A stretch of DNA of 64,000 nt from Paenibacillus glycinis. Lineage in GTDB: Bacteria > Bacillota > Bacilli > Paenibacillales > Paenibacillaceae. Positions 26,358-34,513 of this stretch are shown one piece after another; the stretch's first letter is position 1, and each line of letters opens with the position of its first letter. The position numbers and the translations under genes were made by a program. The stretch spans positions 1 to 64,000 of the forward strand of contig NZ_JAAAMV010000032.1 in the NCBI RefSeq assembly GCF_009909185.1. Reading direction: 5' to 3'. The notes under the pieces were generated by a model that did no database searches, was not told the origin of the DNA, and saw only the letters and a program-made list of their open reading frames with translations.

Positions 26358-28073
26358 ATGTTGTCTCGATTCATCGCATACTACAAACCGTACAAGAAGC
26401 TGTTTTACCTCGATTTTTTCAGCGCCATCTTGGCCGGCTTTCTGGAGCTCGGCTTTCCCGTGGCGGTCAATCAATTCATCGACAAGCTGCTGCCGGGCAA
26501 GGATTGGAGCTTGATCGCCTGGGCCTGCGCGGGCCTGCTGTTCATCTACATGCTGAACGCCTTCCTGAATTACGTCGTGACGTACTGGGGCCATATGCTG
26601 GGCATCAATATCGAAACGGACATGCGCCGCAAGCTGTTCGACCATATCCAGAAGCTCAGCTTCCGCTTCTTCGACAATACGAAGACGGGACACCTGATCG
26701 CCCGGCTGACCAACGACTTGATGGAAATCGGCGAAATGGCGCATCACGGGCCGGAGGATCTGTTCATCGCGGTCATGACCTTGATCGGCGCCTTCGCGCT
26801 GATGCTCCTGATCAACTGGAAGCTCGCGCTGCTGACGTTCGTCGTCGTGCCGGTCATGATCTGGCTGGCGATCTACTTCAGCGCCAAGATGACGAAGGCC
26901 TTTCACCGGCTGTTCTCGGATATCGCCGACTTCAACGCGCGCGTCGAGGACAACGTCGGCGGCATGCGCGTCGTGCAAGCGTTCGGGAACGAGGCGTTCG
27001 AGAAGATTCTGTTCAACGAGAACAATCTGCGGTTCCGCCTCACGAAGCTGATCTCCTACAAAATCATGGCGTCCAACACGTCGATCAGCTACCTGCTGAA
27101 ACGGCTCGTCACGTTGTTCGTCATGATCTGCGGCACCTGGTTCGTCATCCGCGGGGAATTGACCTCGGGCGAATTCGTCGGCTTCCTGCTGCTCGCGAAC
27201 GTGTTCATCGGCCCGATCGAAAAGATCAACGCCGTGATCGAGAGCTATCCGAAAGGGTTCGCCGGCTTCAAGCGCTACGTCGAGCTGATGGACACGGAGC
27301 CTGACGTGAAGGACCGTCCGAACGCCGCGACCATCGACCGGCTGCACGGGAATATCGCGTTTCGCGACGTGAGCTTCGGCTACGGCGGAGAAGCGAAGGT
27401 GCTGCGCCATATCGATCTGACGATTCGCGCAGGGGAAACCGTCGCGTTCGTCGGCCCGTCGGGCGCGGGCAAAACGACCTTGTGCAGCCTGCTCCCGCGC
27501 TTCTACGACGTCTCCGGCGGAAGCATCTCCATCGACGGGACGGACGTTCGCGACATGAAGCTCGCCTCGCTGCGCAAAGGCATCGGCATCGTGCAGCAGG
27601 ACGTCTTCCTGTTCTCGGGGACGCTGCGGGAAAATATCGCCTACGGCAAAATGGACGCCTCGGAGACGGAGCTGCGGGCCGCGGTGAAGCGGGCGCAGCT
27701 GGAGGCGTTCGTCCAGTCCTTGCCGGACGGACTGGATACGATCGTCGGCGAGCGCGGCGTCAAGCTGTCCGGCGGGCAGAAGCAGCGCGTCGCCATCGCG
27801 CGGATGTTCCTCAAGAATCCGCCGATCCTCATCCTGGACGAGGCGACGTCCGCGCTGGATACGGAGACGGAATCCGCCATCCAGCAGTCGCTCGCCGAGC
27901 TGTCGCAGGGCCGCACGACCCTCGTCATCGCGCACCGGCTGGCGACGATCAAGAACGCGGACCGCATCATCGTCGTCACGGAGGAAGGGGTCACCGAGCA
28001 GGGCAAGCACGAGGAGCTTCTGGCCGCGGGCGGCCATTACAGCCGGCTTCACATGGCGCAATTCCAATCCTGA
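26358..28073 (+). CDS. ABC exporter, fused permease-ATPase (YwjA-like), probably Fur-controlled
   Basis: 571 aa, ATG right after GGAGGAGGAAAGG. It has six membrane helices (about 15-310), then an ATPase domain with Walker A GPSGAGKTT, signature LSGGQ, Walker B LILDEATSALD with catalytic Glu, and H-loop AHRLATI. All catalytic elements are canonical, so it should work as a homodimer, like Sav1866/MsbA. Length and opening sequence resemble B. subtilis YwjA, a Fur-regulon member; the Fur-like box in its promoter agrees. An iron- or siderophore-related export role is inference. It has its own terminator. Confidence 0.87.
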   Translation: MLSRFIAYYKPYKKLFYLDFFSAILAGFLELGFPVAVNQFIDKLLPGKDWSLIAWACAGLLFIYMLNAFLNYVVTYWGHMLGINIETDMRRKLFDHIQKLSFRFFDNTKTGHLIARLTNDLMEIGEMAHHGPEDLFIAVMTLIGAFALMLLINWKLALLTFVVVPVMIWLAIYFSAKMTKAFHRLFSDIADFNARVEDNVGGMRVVQAFGNEAFEKILFNENNLRFRLTKLISYKIMASNTSISYLLKRLVTLFVMICGTWFVIRGELTSGEFVGFLLLANVFIGPIEKINAVIESYPKGFAGFKRYVELMDTEPDVKDRPNAATIDRLHGNIAFRDVSFGYGGEAKVLRHIDLTIRAGETVAFVGPSGAGKTTLCSLLPRFYDVSGGSISIDGTDVRDMKLASLRKGIGIVQQDVFLFSGTLRENIAYGKMDASETELRAAVKRAQLEAFVQSLPDGLDTIVGERGVKLSGGQKQRVAIARMFLKNPPILILDEATSALDTETESAIQQSLAELSQGRTTLVIAHRLATIKNADRIIVVTEEGVTEQGKHEELLAAGGHYSRLHMAQFQS

Positions 28074-28095
28074 GCGTGCCGGCATGCCGTTTCCC

Positions 28096-28137
28096 GAAGA
28101 CCGTTCGCTCGCGAACGGTCTTCTTCCTTTTTGCAAC
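28096..28137 (+). terminator. Intrinsic terminator after the ABC exporter
   Basis: GAAGACCGTTCG pairs perfectly with CGAACGGTCTTC across a four-base loop, followed by TTCCTTTTTG. Confidence 0.85.
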
Positions 28138-28160
28138 GCTTGCGGGCGCGCTGATATAAT
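28131..28160 (+). promoter_or_regulatory. Promoter of the aminopeptidase gene
   Basis: TTGCAA, an 18-base spacer, and TATAAT with an upstream TG (extended -10). It starts in the T-run of the previous terminator. Confidence 0.6.
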
Positions 28161-28219
28161 GGAGTTCGATTCCCAATAATTGTTTTGCTATTTTATGAAT
28201 ACGAGGGAGCCAGGTACCT

Positions 28220-29455
28220 ATGAAAAACTTTCAACAACGCTTGGAGCGTTACGCGGCGCTGGCCGTGGAGGTCGGCGTCAACGTGCAGCCCGGCCAGAAG
28301 CTGTGCATCATCGCGCCGGTAGCGGCGGCCGAATTCGTGCGCGAAGCGGTCAAACGCGCCTATCAGCTCGGATCCCCTTACGTCCACGTCGATTGGAGCG
28401 ACGAAAGCGTCACCCGCGCCAGGCTTGAATTCTCGCCGGAGGAAGGGTTGTCCGGCTATCCCGCTTGGCATGCCCAAGGCCGCGTGCAAATGGCCGAAGA
28501 GGGCGCCGCGTTCCTGGTGGTCACGGCGGAAGATCCCGATCTGCTGAAGGGCATCGATTCCGCTCGCATCGGTCTGGCGGTCAAAGCGCAGCAAAACGCG
28601 CTGCAGCCGTTCCGTAATTTCATGTTGAACAACGAGGTCGCCTGGTCGATCGTCGCGGTGCCGACGAAGCCTTGGGCGGACAAGGTGTTCCCGGATCATG
28701 CCGACGGCGAGCGGGTGAACGCGCTCTGGGAGGCGATCTTCGCGGCCGTGCGGGTCGACGCGGACGAGCCGGTCGCGACATGGAGGGAGCACGCCGCAGG
28801 CTTGCGCGCCAAGGCCGACAGGCTGAACGAGCGCCGCTACAAGGCGCTTCGTTACCGCAACGAATCGGGAACGGACGTGTCGATCGGCCTGCCGGAAGGG
28901 CATATCTGGGTCAGCGCCGGGACGCGGAACAAGCAGGGCACGGCGTTCATTCCGAACATGCCGACGGAGGAAGTGTTCACCTCGCCGCTTCGGACGAGCG
29001 TCAACGGCACCGTCGCGAGCAGCAAGCCGCTCAGCTACAACGGCAACCTGATCGACCGTTTCGCCATGACGTTCGTCGATGGGCGCGTTACCTCGTATGA
29101 GGCCGAACAGGGCCAGGAAGCGCTTCGCCAACTGATCGAGACGGACGAAGGCTCGCATTTCCTGGGCGAGATCGCGCTCGTGTCCTTTCATTCGCCGATC
29201 TCGGACACGAACGTGACGTTCTACAACACGCTGTTCGACGAGAACGCGGCCTGCCATCTTGCGCTCGGCTTCGCTTTTCCGTTCTGCTTGGAAGGCGGGT
29301 TGTCCTTGAGCAAGGAGGAGCTGCGGGAGCGCGGGCTGAACCAGAGCTTGACGCACGTGGATTTCATGATCGGTACGCCCGATCTGGCGATTGACGGGAT
29401 CCGGGAAGACGGCAGCAGCGAGCCGTTGTTCCGGGGCGGAAACTGGGCATTTTAA
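28220..29455 (+). CDS. M29 family metallo-aminopeptidase (AmpS-like)
   Basis: 411 aa, about the usual 410 of AmpS/aminopeptidase T. It opens with VGVNVQPGQKLCI, and the metal-binding part in the C-terminal half shows NMPTEEVFTSP, the E-x-G-x-E-A-type segment TSYEAEQGQEAL, GEIALV, and SLTHVDFMIGT near the end. These are the M29 signatures: Glu, His and Asp ligands for two metal ions. It is cytoplasmic, with no signal peptide, and probably trims N-terminal residues from peptides. It is a single gene with its own promoter and terminator. Confidence 0.9.
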   Translation: MKNFQQRLERYAALAVEVGVNVQPGQKLCIIAPVAAAEFVREAVKRAYQLGSPYVHVDWSDESVTRARLEFSPEEGLSGYPAWHAQGRVQMAEEGAAFLVVTAEDPDLLKGIDSARIGLAVKAQQNALQPFRNFMLNNEVAWSIVAVPTKPWADKVFPDHADGERVNALWEAIFAAVRVDADEPVATWREHAAGLRAKADRLNERRYKALRYRNESGTDVSIGLPEGHIWVSAGTRNKQGTAFIPNMPTEEVFTSPLRTSVNGTVASSKPLSYNGNLIDRFAMTFVDGRVTSYEAEQGQEALRQLIETDEGSHFLGEIALVSFHSPISDTNVTFYNTLFDENAACHLALGFAFPFCLEGGLSLSKEELRERGLNQSLTHVDFMIGTPDLAIDGIREDGSSEPLFRGGNWAF

Positions 29456-29464
29456 GGTGCGAGG

Positions 29465-29511
29465 GGCTCTCCGGCGTCATGCGAATGACAAGGCCGGGGG
29501 CCTTTTTTTCG
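29465..29511 (+). terminator. Intrinsic terminator after the aminopeptidase
   Basis: GGC...CCGGC pairs with GCCGG...GCC, capped by an inner GTCAT-GCGA-ATGAC stem, then seven T's. Confidence 0.75.
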
Positions 29512-29521
29512 GTGATCGGGG

Positions 29522-29549
29522 TTGACATCCGATTTTAATATGTCATAAT
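29522..29549 (+). promoter_or_regulatory. Promoter of pnuC-nadR
   Basis: Consensus TTGACA, a 16-base spacer, then CATAAT. The -10 lies inside an operator-like palindrome. Confidence 0.65.
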
Positions 29550-29553
29550 GACA
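29541..29553. promoter_or_regulatory. Operator-like palindrome over the pnuC -10 box
   Basis: TGTCAT-A-ATGACA is a perfect palindrome. A degenerate copy, TGTCATAACGATA, lies at 29625-29637 (11 of 13 matches). The flanks form a 12-bp inverted repeat (29548-29559 with 29619-29630). The regulator is unknown; the NAD-precursor gene context suggests a niacin/NAD-responsive repressor. Confidence 0.55.
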
Positions 29554-29671
29554 ATATCATAAGGCGATTGCGATTTGCATTCGCGGAAGGAATCGAATCA
29601 TTCGTATCGCGTGCGTTCTGATATTGTCATAACGATAGTTTTAAATGACGCCACAAATCGGGGGATTGCGC

Positions 29672-30316
29672 ATGAACAGGGTGTGGGTGTTGCCGGTATT
29701 ATTCGTTTTCATGATCGCGATCGCGGTCTACACGTCATCGACGCCGCTCGAGGTCGCGGCAACGACGACGGGCTTGCTCAGCGTCTGGCTGACCGCGAGG
29801 GAGAACATTTGGGCCTGGCCCGTGGGGCTGGTCAACGTCGCCTGTTTCTTCTACATGTTCGAGGACGCCAAGCTTTACGCGGATATGCTGCTGCAGGTGT
29901 TCTTCTTCGTTCTCAGCATCTACGGCTGGATTGCCTGGCTGACGGGCAGAGGCGCCTCGAAGGTTCGTCCGACGCGCAGCCTGTCGCGGCGGCAGGCGCT
30001 GCTGCTCGGGGCGCTGCTCGTCGTCGCCACGTTCCTATGGGGCTACGCGCTGACGAGCTACACCGACGCTTCGATCCCGTACGCGGACGCGCTGATCGCC
30101 ACGCTCAGCATCATCGCGCAGTATCTGCTCTCGTCCAAGGTGTTCGAGAATTGGCTTTGCTGGATCGCCGTCGACATCCTGTCGATCGGGATGTACGCCT
30201 ACAAGGAATTGTACTCGCTCGCGTTCCTGTACGCGATCTTCCTGGCGATCGCGATTGCGGGTCACCTGTCGTGGAAGCGGGAGCTCGTCCGCGCATCGAA
30301 GGGGGCGACGGCATGA
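29672..30316 (+). CDS. pnuC: Nicotinamide riboside transporter
   Basis: 214 aa from the ATG at 29672, seven bases after GGGGGAT; the in-frame ATG at 29645 has no ribosome site. It has seven hydrophobic segments. The PnuC signature ENIWAWPVGLVNV and the IYGWIAWL segment are clear; both line the vitamin-binding path in known PnuC structures. PnuC is a facilitator that depends on intracellular phosphorylation of the vitamin. The following nadR overlaps its stop (ATGA) and supplies that kinase, which supports nicotinamide riboside as substrate. Confidence 0.92.
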   Translation: MNRVWVLPVLFVFMIAIAVYTSSTPLEVAATTTGLLSVWLTARENIWAWPVGLVNVACFFYMFEDAKLYADMLLQVFFFVLSIYGWIAWLTGRGASKVRPTRSLSRRQALLLGALLVVATFLWGYALTSYTDASIPYADALIATLSIIAQYLLSSKVFENWLCWIAVDILSIGMYAYKELYSLAFLYAIFLAIAIAGHLSWKRELVRASKGATA

Positions 30317-31347
30317 ACGGACCGCGTACGGGCTTGACGCTCGGGAAATTCGCGCCGCTGCACCGCGGACATCAATTCATGATCGAAACCGCCATCCGCG
30401 AAACGGACGAGGTCATCGTCGTGATCTACGATTGTCCCGATACGACGGACGTTCCGCTGCACGTCCGCGCCGATTGGATCCGCTCGCTTTATCCCGGCGT
30501 TCAGGTCGTAGAGGCATGGGACGGTCCGAGCGATATGGGCGACACGCCGGAGATCAAGCGGCTGCAGGAGAACTATATCCTCGGCTTGCTGAACGGAAGG
30601 AACGTCACGCATTTCTACTCCAGCGAGTTCTACGGCGAGCACATGAGCATCGCCCTCGGCGCCGAGAATCGGCAGGTCGATCCGGCGCGGCTGCGGGTTC
30701 CCGTCTCGGGGACGAAGATACGGCAGGCGCCTTACGAGAACCGGTCGTATCTGGATCCGCTCGTCTATCGCGATTTGGTCGCCAAAATCGTCTTTCTCGG
30801 CGCGCCGTCGACCGGCAAGACGACGCTGGCGGCCCACATGGCGGAACGGCTGAATACGGCGTGGATGCCGGAGTACGGACGCGAGTACTGGGAGCGGCAC
30901 CAGGTCGAGCGGCGCTTGTCGCCGCGGCAGCTGGAAGAGATCGCGGTCGGACACGTCGAGCGGGAGGATCGGATGGCCTTGGAAGCGCGCGAGCTGCTGT
31001 TCGTGGACACGAATGCCTTGACAACGCAGATCTTTTCCATGGATTACCATGGGGAGGCGACGGCCGGCTTGACGGCATTGGCGGATCGGGCGGCTTCGCG
31101 GTACGATCTGGTGTTTCTCTGCGGGGACGACATTCCATACGACGATACTTGGGATCGTTCCGGCGACGTGCACCGGGCGGCGTTTCAGAAGCGATTCGCG
31201 GCGGATCTGCATGCGCGCCGGATTCCGTACGTCCCGCTGCGGGGCACGCTGGAAGAACGCGCGGAGCAGGTGACGGCGGTGCTGCGGCAATTCCGGAAAT
31301 ACCGCAATCCGTCGGAGTGGCTGGGAGCGGGGCTTGGTTCTTCTTAA
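30313..31347 (+). CDS. nadR: NMN adenylyltransferase / ribosylnicotinamide kinase (NadR-like, no repressor domain)
   Basis: 344 aa, ATG overlapping the pnuC stop. The N-terminal half is a nucleotidyltransferase (TLGKFAPLHRGHQFMIE with the HxGH-like motif; VSGTKIRQAP for the ISGT-x-x-R motif). The C-terminal half is a kinase with P-loop GAPSTGKTT near residue 160 and a lid region. The helix-turn-helix of enteric NadR is absent, so this protein cannot be a classical repressor of NAD genes. It phosphorylates nicotinamide riboside and adenylates NMN to NAD, trapping what PnuC admits. Confidence 0.92.
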   Translation: MNGPRTGLTLGKFAPLHRGHQFMIETAIRETDEVIVVIYDCPDTTDVPLHVRADWIRSLYPGVQVVEAWDGPSDMGDTPEIKRLQENYILGLLNGRNVTHFYSSEFYGEHMSIALGAENRQVDPARLRVPVSGTKIRQAPYENRSYLDPLVYRDLVAKIVFLGAPSTGKTTLAAHMAERLNTAWMPEYGREYWERHQVERRLSPRQLEEIAVGHVEREDRMALEARELLFVDTNALTTQIFSMDYHGEATAGLTALADRAASRYDLVFLCGDDIPYDDTWDRSGDVHRAAFQKRFAADLHARRIPYVPLRGTLEERAEQVTAVLRQFRKYRNPSEWLGAGLGSS

Positions 31348-31371
31348 TGCGGCGCGGAATGGCGTACAAAA

Positions 31372-31409
31372 CGAAACAAGCGGACGGGCTGACCCATCCG
31401 CTTGTTTCG
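31372..31409 (-). terminator. Terminator between nadR and the GNAT gene
   Basis: A 13-bp perfect stem (CGAAACAAGCGGA and its complement) has a T-run on the minus-strand side only, so it mainly serves the minus-strand acetyltransferase. Confidence 0.7.
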
Positions 31410-31416
31410 TGTGCGA

Positions 31417-31959
31417 TCAGCGGCTCGAAAGCTGCTTCTCGTAGAGGCAGAACCCGCTCGGCGAGGTGCCTTTGTAGACGTAGCCGAGGCCGCTGTAGAA
31501 GGCGTTCAGCTTGGGGTTGCTGGCGATGCAGTCGAGACGCATCACATGCTTGCCGGGAAAGGAGATTCCGGTCTCCGCCCAGCGCACCATGTCGGCGCCA
31601 AGTCCTTGGCCGGCATAATCGCGATTGATGGCCAGCCGGTGGAGGTAGACGTTCGGCTCGTGGCCGTCCGGTCCCCACAGCCCGAGGTCCCATTCGCCCG
31701 GCACCTGCATGAGCAGCACGATGCCGGCCAGCGCATCGCCGTCTTTGAACATGAACAGCTCGCCTTTATCGATATGGCCGACGACGTTGTGGTGGTCGTC
31801 GCCGGTGAGCAGCGCGTCCCACTGCTTGGAACCCGTGCTCTGCAGCCATCTGGCGGTGCCGACGAGCAGCTCCATGACGGCACCCGCATCGCCCGGTTTC
31901 GCTTGCGAGACGCTGATGCGCGCGTTGGCGTGGTCGTTGTGAAGGATGTAGTTCAACAT
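31417..31959 (-). CDS. GNAT family N-acetyltransferase
   Basis: 180 aa from the ATG at 31959, after GAGGG; the open frame continues upstream through other genes but that part is not this protein. The acetyl-CoA binding motif A is visible as VYLHRLAINRDYAGQGLGADMVRWAE (Q-x-x-G-x-G/A), followed by LDCIASNPKLNAFYSGLGYVYKG, the typical motif B. The substrate is unknown. It is monocistronic, convergent with nadR, with a terminator between them. Confidence 0.88.
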   Translation of the reverse strand: MLNYILHNDHANARISVSQAKPGDAGAVMELLVGTARWLQSTGSKQWDALLTGDDHHNVVGHIDKGELFMFKDGDALAGIVLLMQVPGEWDLGLWGPDGHEPNVYLHRLAINRDYAGQGLGADMVRWAETGISFPGKHVMRLDCIASNPKLNAFYSGLGYVYKGTSPSGFCLYEKQLSSR

Positions 31960-32027
31960 GTCGGTTCCCTCGTTTGCGGTTTGATACTTGCTTGGACGTC
32001 TATTGTACCATCCCGCGCGGCGCGGGT

Positions 32028-32660
32028 TCAAACGGTCGGTTTCTTGACGAAATAATACATGCTGAGCGGCCACCAGATCACCGCGAAGACGGGATAGATC
32101 GCCCAGATGTCGTTCGGCGACGTGACCGCGTTGACCGCGATGAACATCGCGCTCGTGAGCAGCGAGGCGCATAAGGCGAACGTGAACCACTGCCGGCTGC
32201 GGGAGAAATAGATGGACATCGGCCACCAAAGCACGGCGTACGCCGGGAAGATAATCCACGGAAAATGAGGGGCGAGCAGCAAATTCAGCATGCCGTAGTA
32301 CACGATGATGCAGAAGCTCCCGACGAGCGCCATGGCGAGCGTGCCGGCGAATCGGCCGGCGTACATGATGATCGGCCACCAGACGACGGCGAAGCCCGCG
32401 TACAGGATCCACGGATAATCCGGGGTGCTCACGATGTTCTCGTAAGCGAGATAGAGGAGGAGGATGACCGTCGTGACGGCGGAATACGCCTTTAGCCTGC
32501 CGTTTGCCGCAAAGTGCAGGGAAATCGGCCATTGCAGCAGGGCGAAGGCGGGATGAACGAACCAAATCTCGCCCGGCGTCGTTAAGTAGTTGACGAGAAA
32601 GAGGAAGAAAATGCTCATGATGCTCCCGGATGCGGCAAAAGCAACGCGGTGCTTGCGCAT
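32028..32660 (-). CDS. Membrane protein with four WWP-type two-helix repeats
   Basis: 210 aa, roughly eight membrane helices in four repeated modules. Each repeat has T/A-x-P, then W, then P-x-F/Y-A-x-x-W-W/Q-P-x-S-x-Y/H-F: TTPGEIWFVHPAFALLQWP, STPDYPWILYAGFAVVWWP, LAPHFPWIIFPAYAVLWWP and TSPNDIWAIYPVFAVIWWP. The same module ends the upstream gene, whose stop is 12 bases away. This resembles the 2TM domain often found after helical prefix domains in Firmicutes, but four tandem copies in one protein are uncommon to me. No catalytic motif is seen; function unknown. It belongs to the PadR operon. Confidence 0.75.
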   Translation of the reverse strand: MRKHRVAFAASGSIMSIFFLFLVNYLTTPGEIWFVHPAFALLQWPISLHFAANGRLKAYSAVTTVILLLYLAYENIVSTPDYPWILYAGFAVVWWPIIMYAGRFAGTLAMALVGSFCIIVYYGMLNLLLAPHFPWIIFPAYAVLWWPMSIYFSRSRQWFTFALCASLLTSAMFIAVNAVTSPNDIWAIYPVFAVIWWPLSMYYFVKKPTV

Positions 32661-32672
32661 GGTATCGCCTCC

Positions 32673-33080
32673 TTATTTCCAGCCCAGCCATTTGTAGAAC
32701 ATCACGAGCGGCCACCAGGCGACGGCAAAGGTCGGGTACACGAACCAAATATCGTCGGGCGTGTAGTACACGTTGATGAAGATGAACAGCGCGACGATCA
32801 GGCCGCTGCCCCAGAGCGAGAAGCCGAGATGGAGGCCGAACTGCTTGCGGGAAGAGACCGGCTTGCCGTTCTTTACGCCAAGCTCCTGCTTGATGTCCGA
32901 GATATCGCCGAATTCCACGATCGTTTTGTTGATCGCGTCTTCTTCGGTCTTGCCGCCGCGGACGAGATCGAATACCTTCTCCTCCAGGTTCTGAATGATT
33001 TCCTCTTGAATGGCCTGCTTCGTCTCGCTCTCCGGAATGTCGGAGAACCATTCTTCCACGTGCGTCTTGATCTTCTTCAT
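32673..33080 (-). CDS. HAAS/permease-prefix domain protein with one 2TM module
   Basis: 135 aa. The N-terminal 75 residues are helical and charged (EEIIQNLEEKVFDLVRGGKTEEDAINKTIVEFGDI), matching the HAAS/DUF1700-like prefix often encoded beside PadR regulators. Two membrane helices follow and end in YYTPDDIWFVYPTFAVAWWP, the same module repeated four times in the next gene. The start lies two bases after the PadR stop. PadR-HAAS pairs are common in Firmicutes and sometimes control envelope or sigma-factor functions; the role here is open. Confidence 0.8.
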   Translation of the reverse strand: MKKIKTHVEEWFSDIPESETKQAIQEEIIQNLEEKVFDLVRGGKTEEDAINKTIVEFGDISDIKQELGVKNGKPVSSRKQFGLHLGFSLWGSGLIVALFIFINVYYTPDDIWFVYPTFAVAWWPLVMFYKWLGWK

Positions 33081-33082
33081 TG

Positions 33083-33409
33083 TTAGAGTCCCTCCATGAA
33101 AATATTGACGATCTCTTTGATCTCGTTCCATTCCTCCACCGTTTCCTTGAGGTAGGCTTTGCCGAGCTTCGTGATCTTGTAATAGCGCCTCTTGCCGCCG
33201 TGCGAGATATCGCCGAGATACGATTCGATCAGCTCTTTGCGCTCCAAGCGTTGAAATACCGCGTAGAGCGTCGCTTCTTTGATTTGAAACCGGTCGTCGG
33301 TCCTGACGCTGATTTCTTTGGAAATCTCGTACCCGTAACGGTCTTCCTCGTAAATCAACCGCAGTATGATGGCGTCGAGATGGCCGCGGATTAGATCGCT
33401 TCGGATCAT
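33083..33409 (-). CDS. PadR family transcriptional regulator
   Basis: 108 aa with the PadR winged helix: LDAIILRLIYEEDRYGYEISKEI, then KEATLYAVFQRLERKELIESYL and the wing GGKRRYYKITKLGKAYL. It is the short PadR-s2 type with only one C-terminal helix for dimerisation. Its promoter holds an ATGT-AAC-ACAT palindrome and a 15-bp tandem repeat array, so autoregulation is likely. It heads an operon with the HAAS/2TM gene and the four-repeat membrane protein. Confidence 0.92.
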   Translation of the reverse strand: MIRSDLIRGHLDAIILRLIYEEDRYGYEISKEISVRTDDRFQIKEATLYAVFQRLERKELIESYLGDISHGGKRRYYKITKLGKAYLKETVEEWNEIKEIVNIFMEGL

Positions 33410-33459
33410 GCGGGGTCCTCCTGTTCATGAGCTTGACTTCGTTAAGAGCCCCGACAGCC

Positions 33460-33534
33460 AGTGCTCTGTCAGGTAGTGCTCTGTCTCATAGTGTTCTGTC
33501 TGATAGTGCTCTATCTGATAGAGCTCTATCTGAT
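33460..33534. repeat. Five tandem 15-bp repeats in the padR leader
   Basis: Five exact-period units of the form agtgctctgtctgat (units start at 33460, 33475, 33490, 33505 and 33520), each differing at one to four positions, with a partial sixth at 33535. The array begins at the predicted transcript start and ends 51 bases before the padR ATG. Confidence 0.85.
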
Positions 33535-33541
33535 GGAGTAA

Positions 33542-33570
33542 ATGTAACACATCGATAATCCGCGTGTCAA
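33542..33570 (-). promoter_or_regulatory. padR operon promoter with ATGT/ACAT operator
   Basis: On the minus strand, TTGACA (33570-33565) and TTACAT (33547-33542) are 17 bases apart. The -10 is embedded in ATGT-AAC-ACAT (33542-33552), the half-sites typical of PadR operators. Confidence 0.55.
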
Positions 33571-33610
33571 AACAAATGTGTGATGTCATAATTTTTGAGA
33601 AGAGTTTCAA

Positions 33611-33860
33611 AATTAATGAGACAAGATATTCACAATTTATGAGAAGATGACTGTATTTGAATAAATATGCAATTATGTGTATGAAAGTGGGCGGGAAATT
33701 GAGTCCTTGTTGTTATTGATGAGGGGGAATAGGAGCTGCTTCAAGCGATAAGTGAAAGCGAATAAGTTCTTAAGTCTAATGGTTTCATTTGAAAACAAAA
33801 GACAACTACTCATCCAATTTATAAACTGGAACCCTAGCAAGGACATTTTTAAAAAAAGAA
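33611..33860. other. AT-rich spacer, no gene seen
   Basis: Base composition drops sharply here relative to the flanking PadR operon. No frame with a ribosome site or family motif was found. It marks the start of the mobile-element scar zone. Confidence 0.4.
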
Positions 33861-34352
33861 TTAGGCTGCACTTAAGAGATGGTTCCTGTACTGAACAGGA
33901 GTCATCTTTTTTAGTCCCCACTGATATCTGTGGTGATTGTAATAACGAATATAGCGGTTGATTTCTAGCTGCAAGTTATCCAACGTGGCACAATTAAGAC
34001 TCTTAACATGATCTTTCATATGACCAAAAAAGGATTCCTGCGGAGCATTGTCGCAACAGTTTCCACGTTGTGACATCGACTGTCTAAGACCCTTTTTCTT
34101 TAATAATTTCTGGTAAGTTGGGCTCGTGTAGTGGCTTCCTTGATTGGAATAGATGAAGGCATCCTTATGAAGTTTCAAGCGTCCTTGACTCATTAAGGAT
34201 TCAATGGTTTCGGTGGCTAGTGGAAGATGGAGAGATTCGGAGAGAGTATGGGCGAGTAACCCGTCTGTGGAGGCATCCAAAATGGTCGACAAATAAGCCA
34301 TCTGCAACTTGCCATACGGTAGATAAGTAATGTCGGTGAGAAGCGTATTGGA
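33861..34352 (-). pseudogene. IS3-family (IS150-like) transposase, C-terminal remnant
   Basis: About 163 residues of an OrfB integrase core, open from NTLLTDITYLPYGK (first catalytic Asp) to the end. The second catalytic position reads YSNQGSHYTS, with Asn where family members usually have Asp. The Glu region NAPQESFFGHMK and the tail INRYIRYYNHHRYQWGLKKMTP are present. The N-terminal half and OrfA are missing: similarity stops abruptly at 34353, where the end of another IS begins. It is therefore inactive. Confidence 0.85.
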
Positions 34353-34512
34353 TTGTCAACAGAAAACTGGACAACTTTTATGAGGTCAATCGTCTGGCTT
34401 CCCCAGGTGTAAGATAGCCCAGCGTGCCGTGAATACGATGGTGGTTGTACCAATTCACATAATCGCTAAGCTCCAGTGCCAGTTGCTCCGAATTCTGAAA
34501 ATGAATCATATC
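34353..34512 (-). pseudogene. Second IS3-family transposase end, remnant
   Basis: The last roughly 45 codons of a different IS3 transposase (34378-34512), ending DYVNWYNHHRIHGTLGYLTP...RRLTS. The outer sequence at 34353-34374 (TGTCAACAG...CTGGACAAC) looks like the terminal inverted repeat of that element. It abuts the other IS3 remnant on the left and a truncated permease on the right, so at least two insertions and deletions happened here. Confidence 0.75.
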
Positions 34513-34513
34513 G

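Noticed and set aside
26319..28136. 605-codon minus-strand frame opposite the Fur-box exporter
   Set aside because: Antisense shadow, Arg/Asp/Gln-rich product without domains.
29575..30312. 246-codon in-frame extension upstream of nadR
   Set aside because: It overlaps pnuC in another frame, and nadR has its natural ATG at 30313 overlapping the pnuC stop.
31960..33051. Long upstream extension of the GNAT frame
   Set aside because: It runs antisense-free but out of frame through two membrane-protein genes on the same strand; the GNAT fold starts at 31959 with its own ribosome site.
33460..33534. Tandem repeats as a CRISPR array
   Set aside because: Units are 15 bp, contiguous and without spacers; no cas genes nearby.
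33425..33610. 61-codon frame with EHYxT peptide repeats over the 15-bp array
   Set aside because: The repeat length is a multiple of three, so any frame looks repetitive. Its start lies upstream of the predicted promoter and has no ribosome site.
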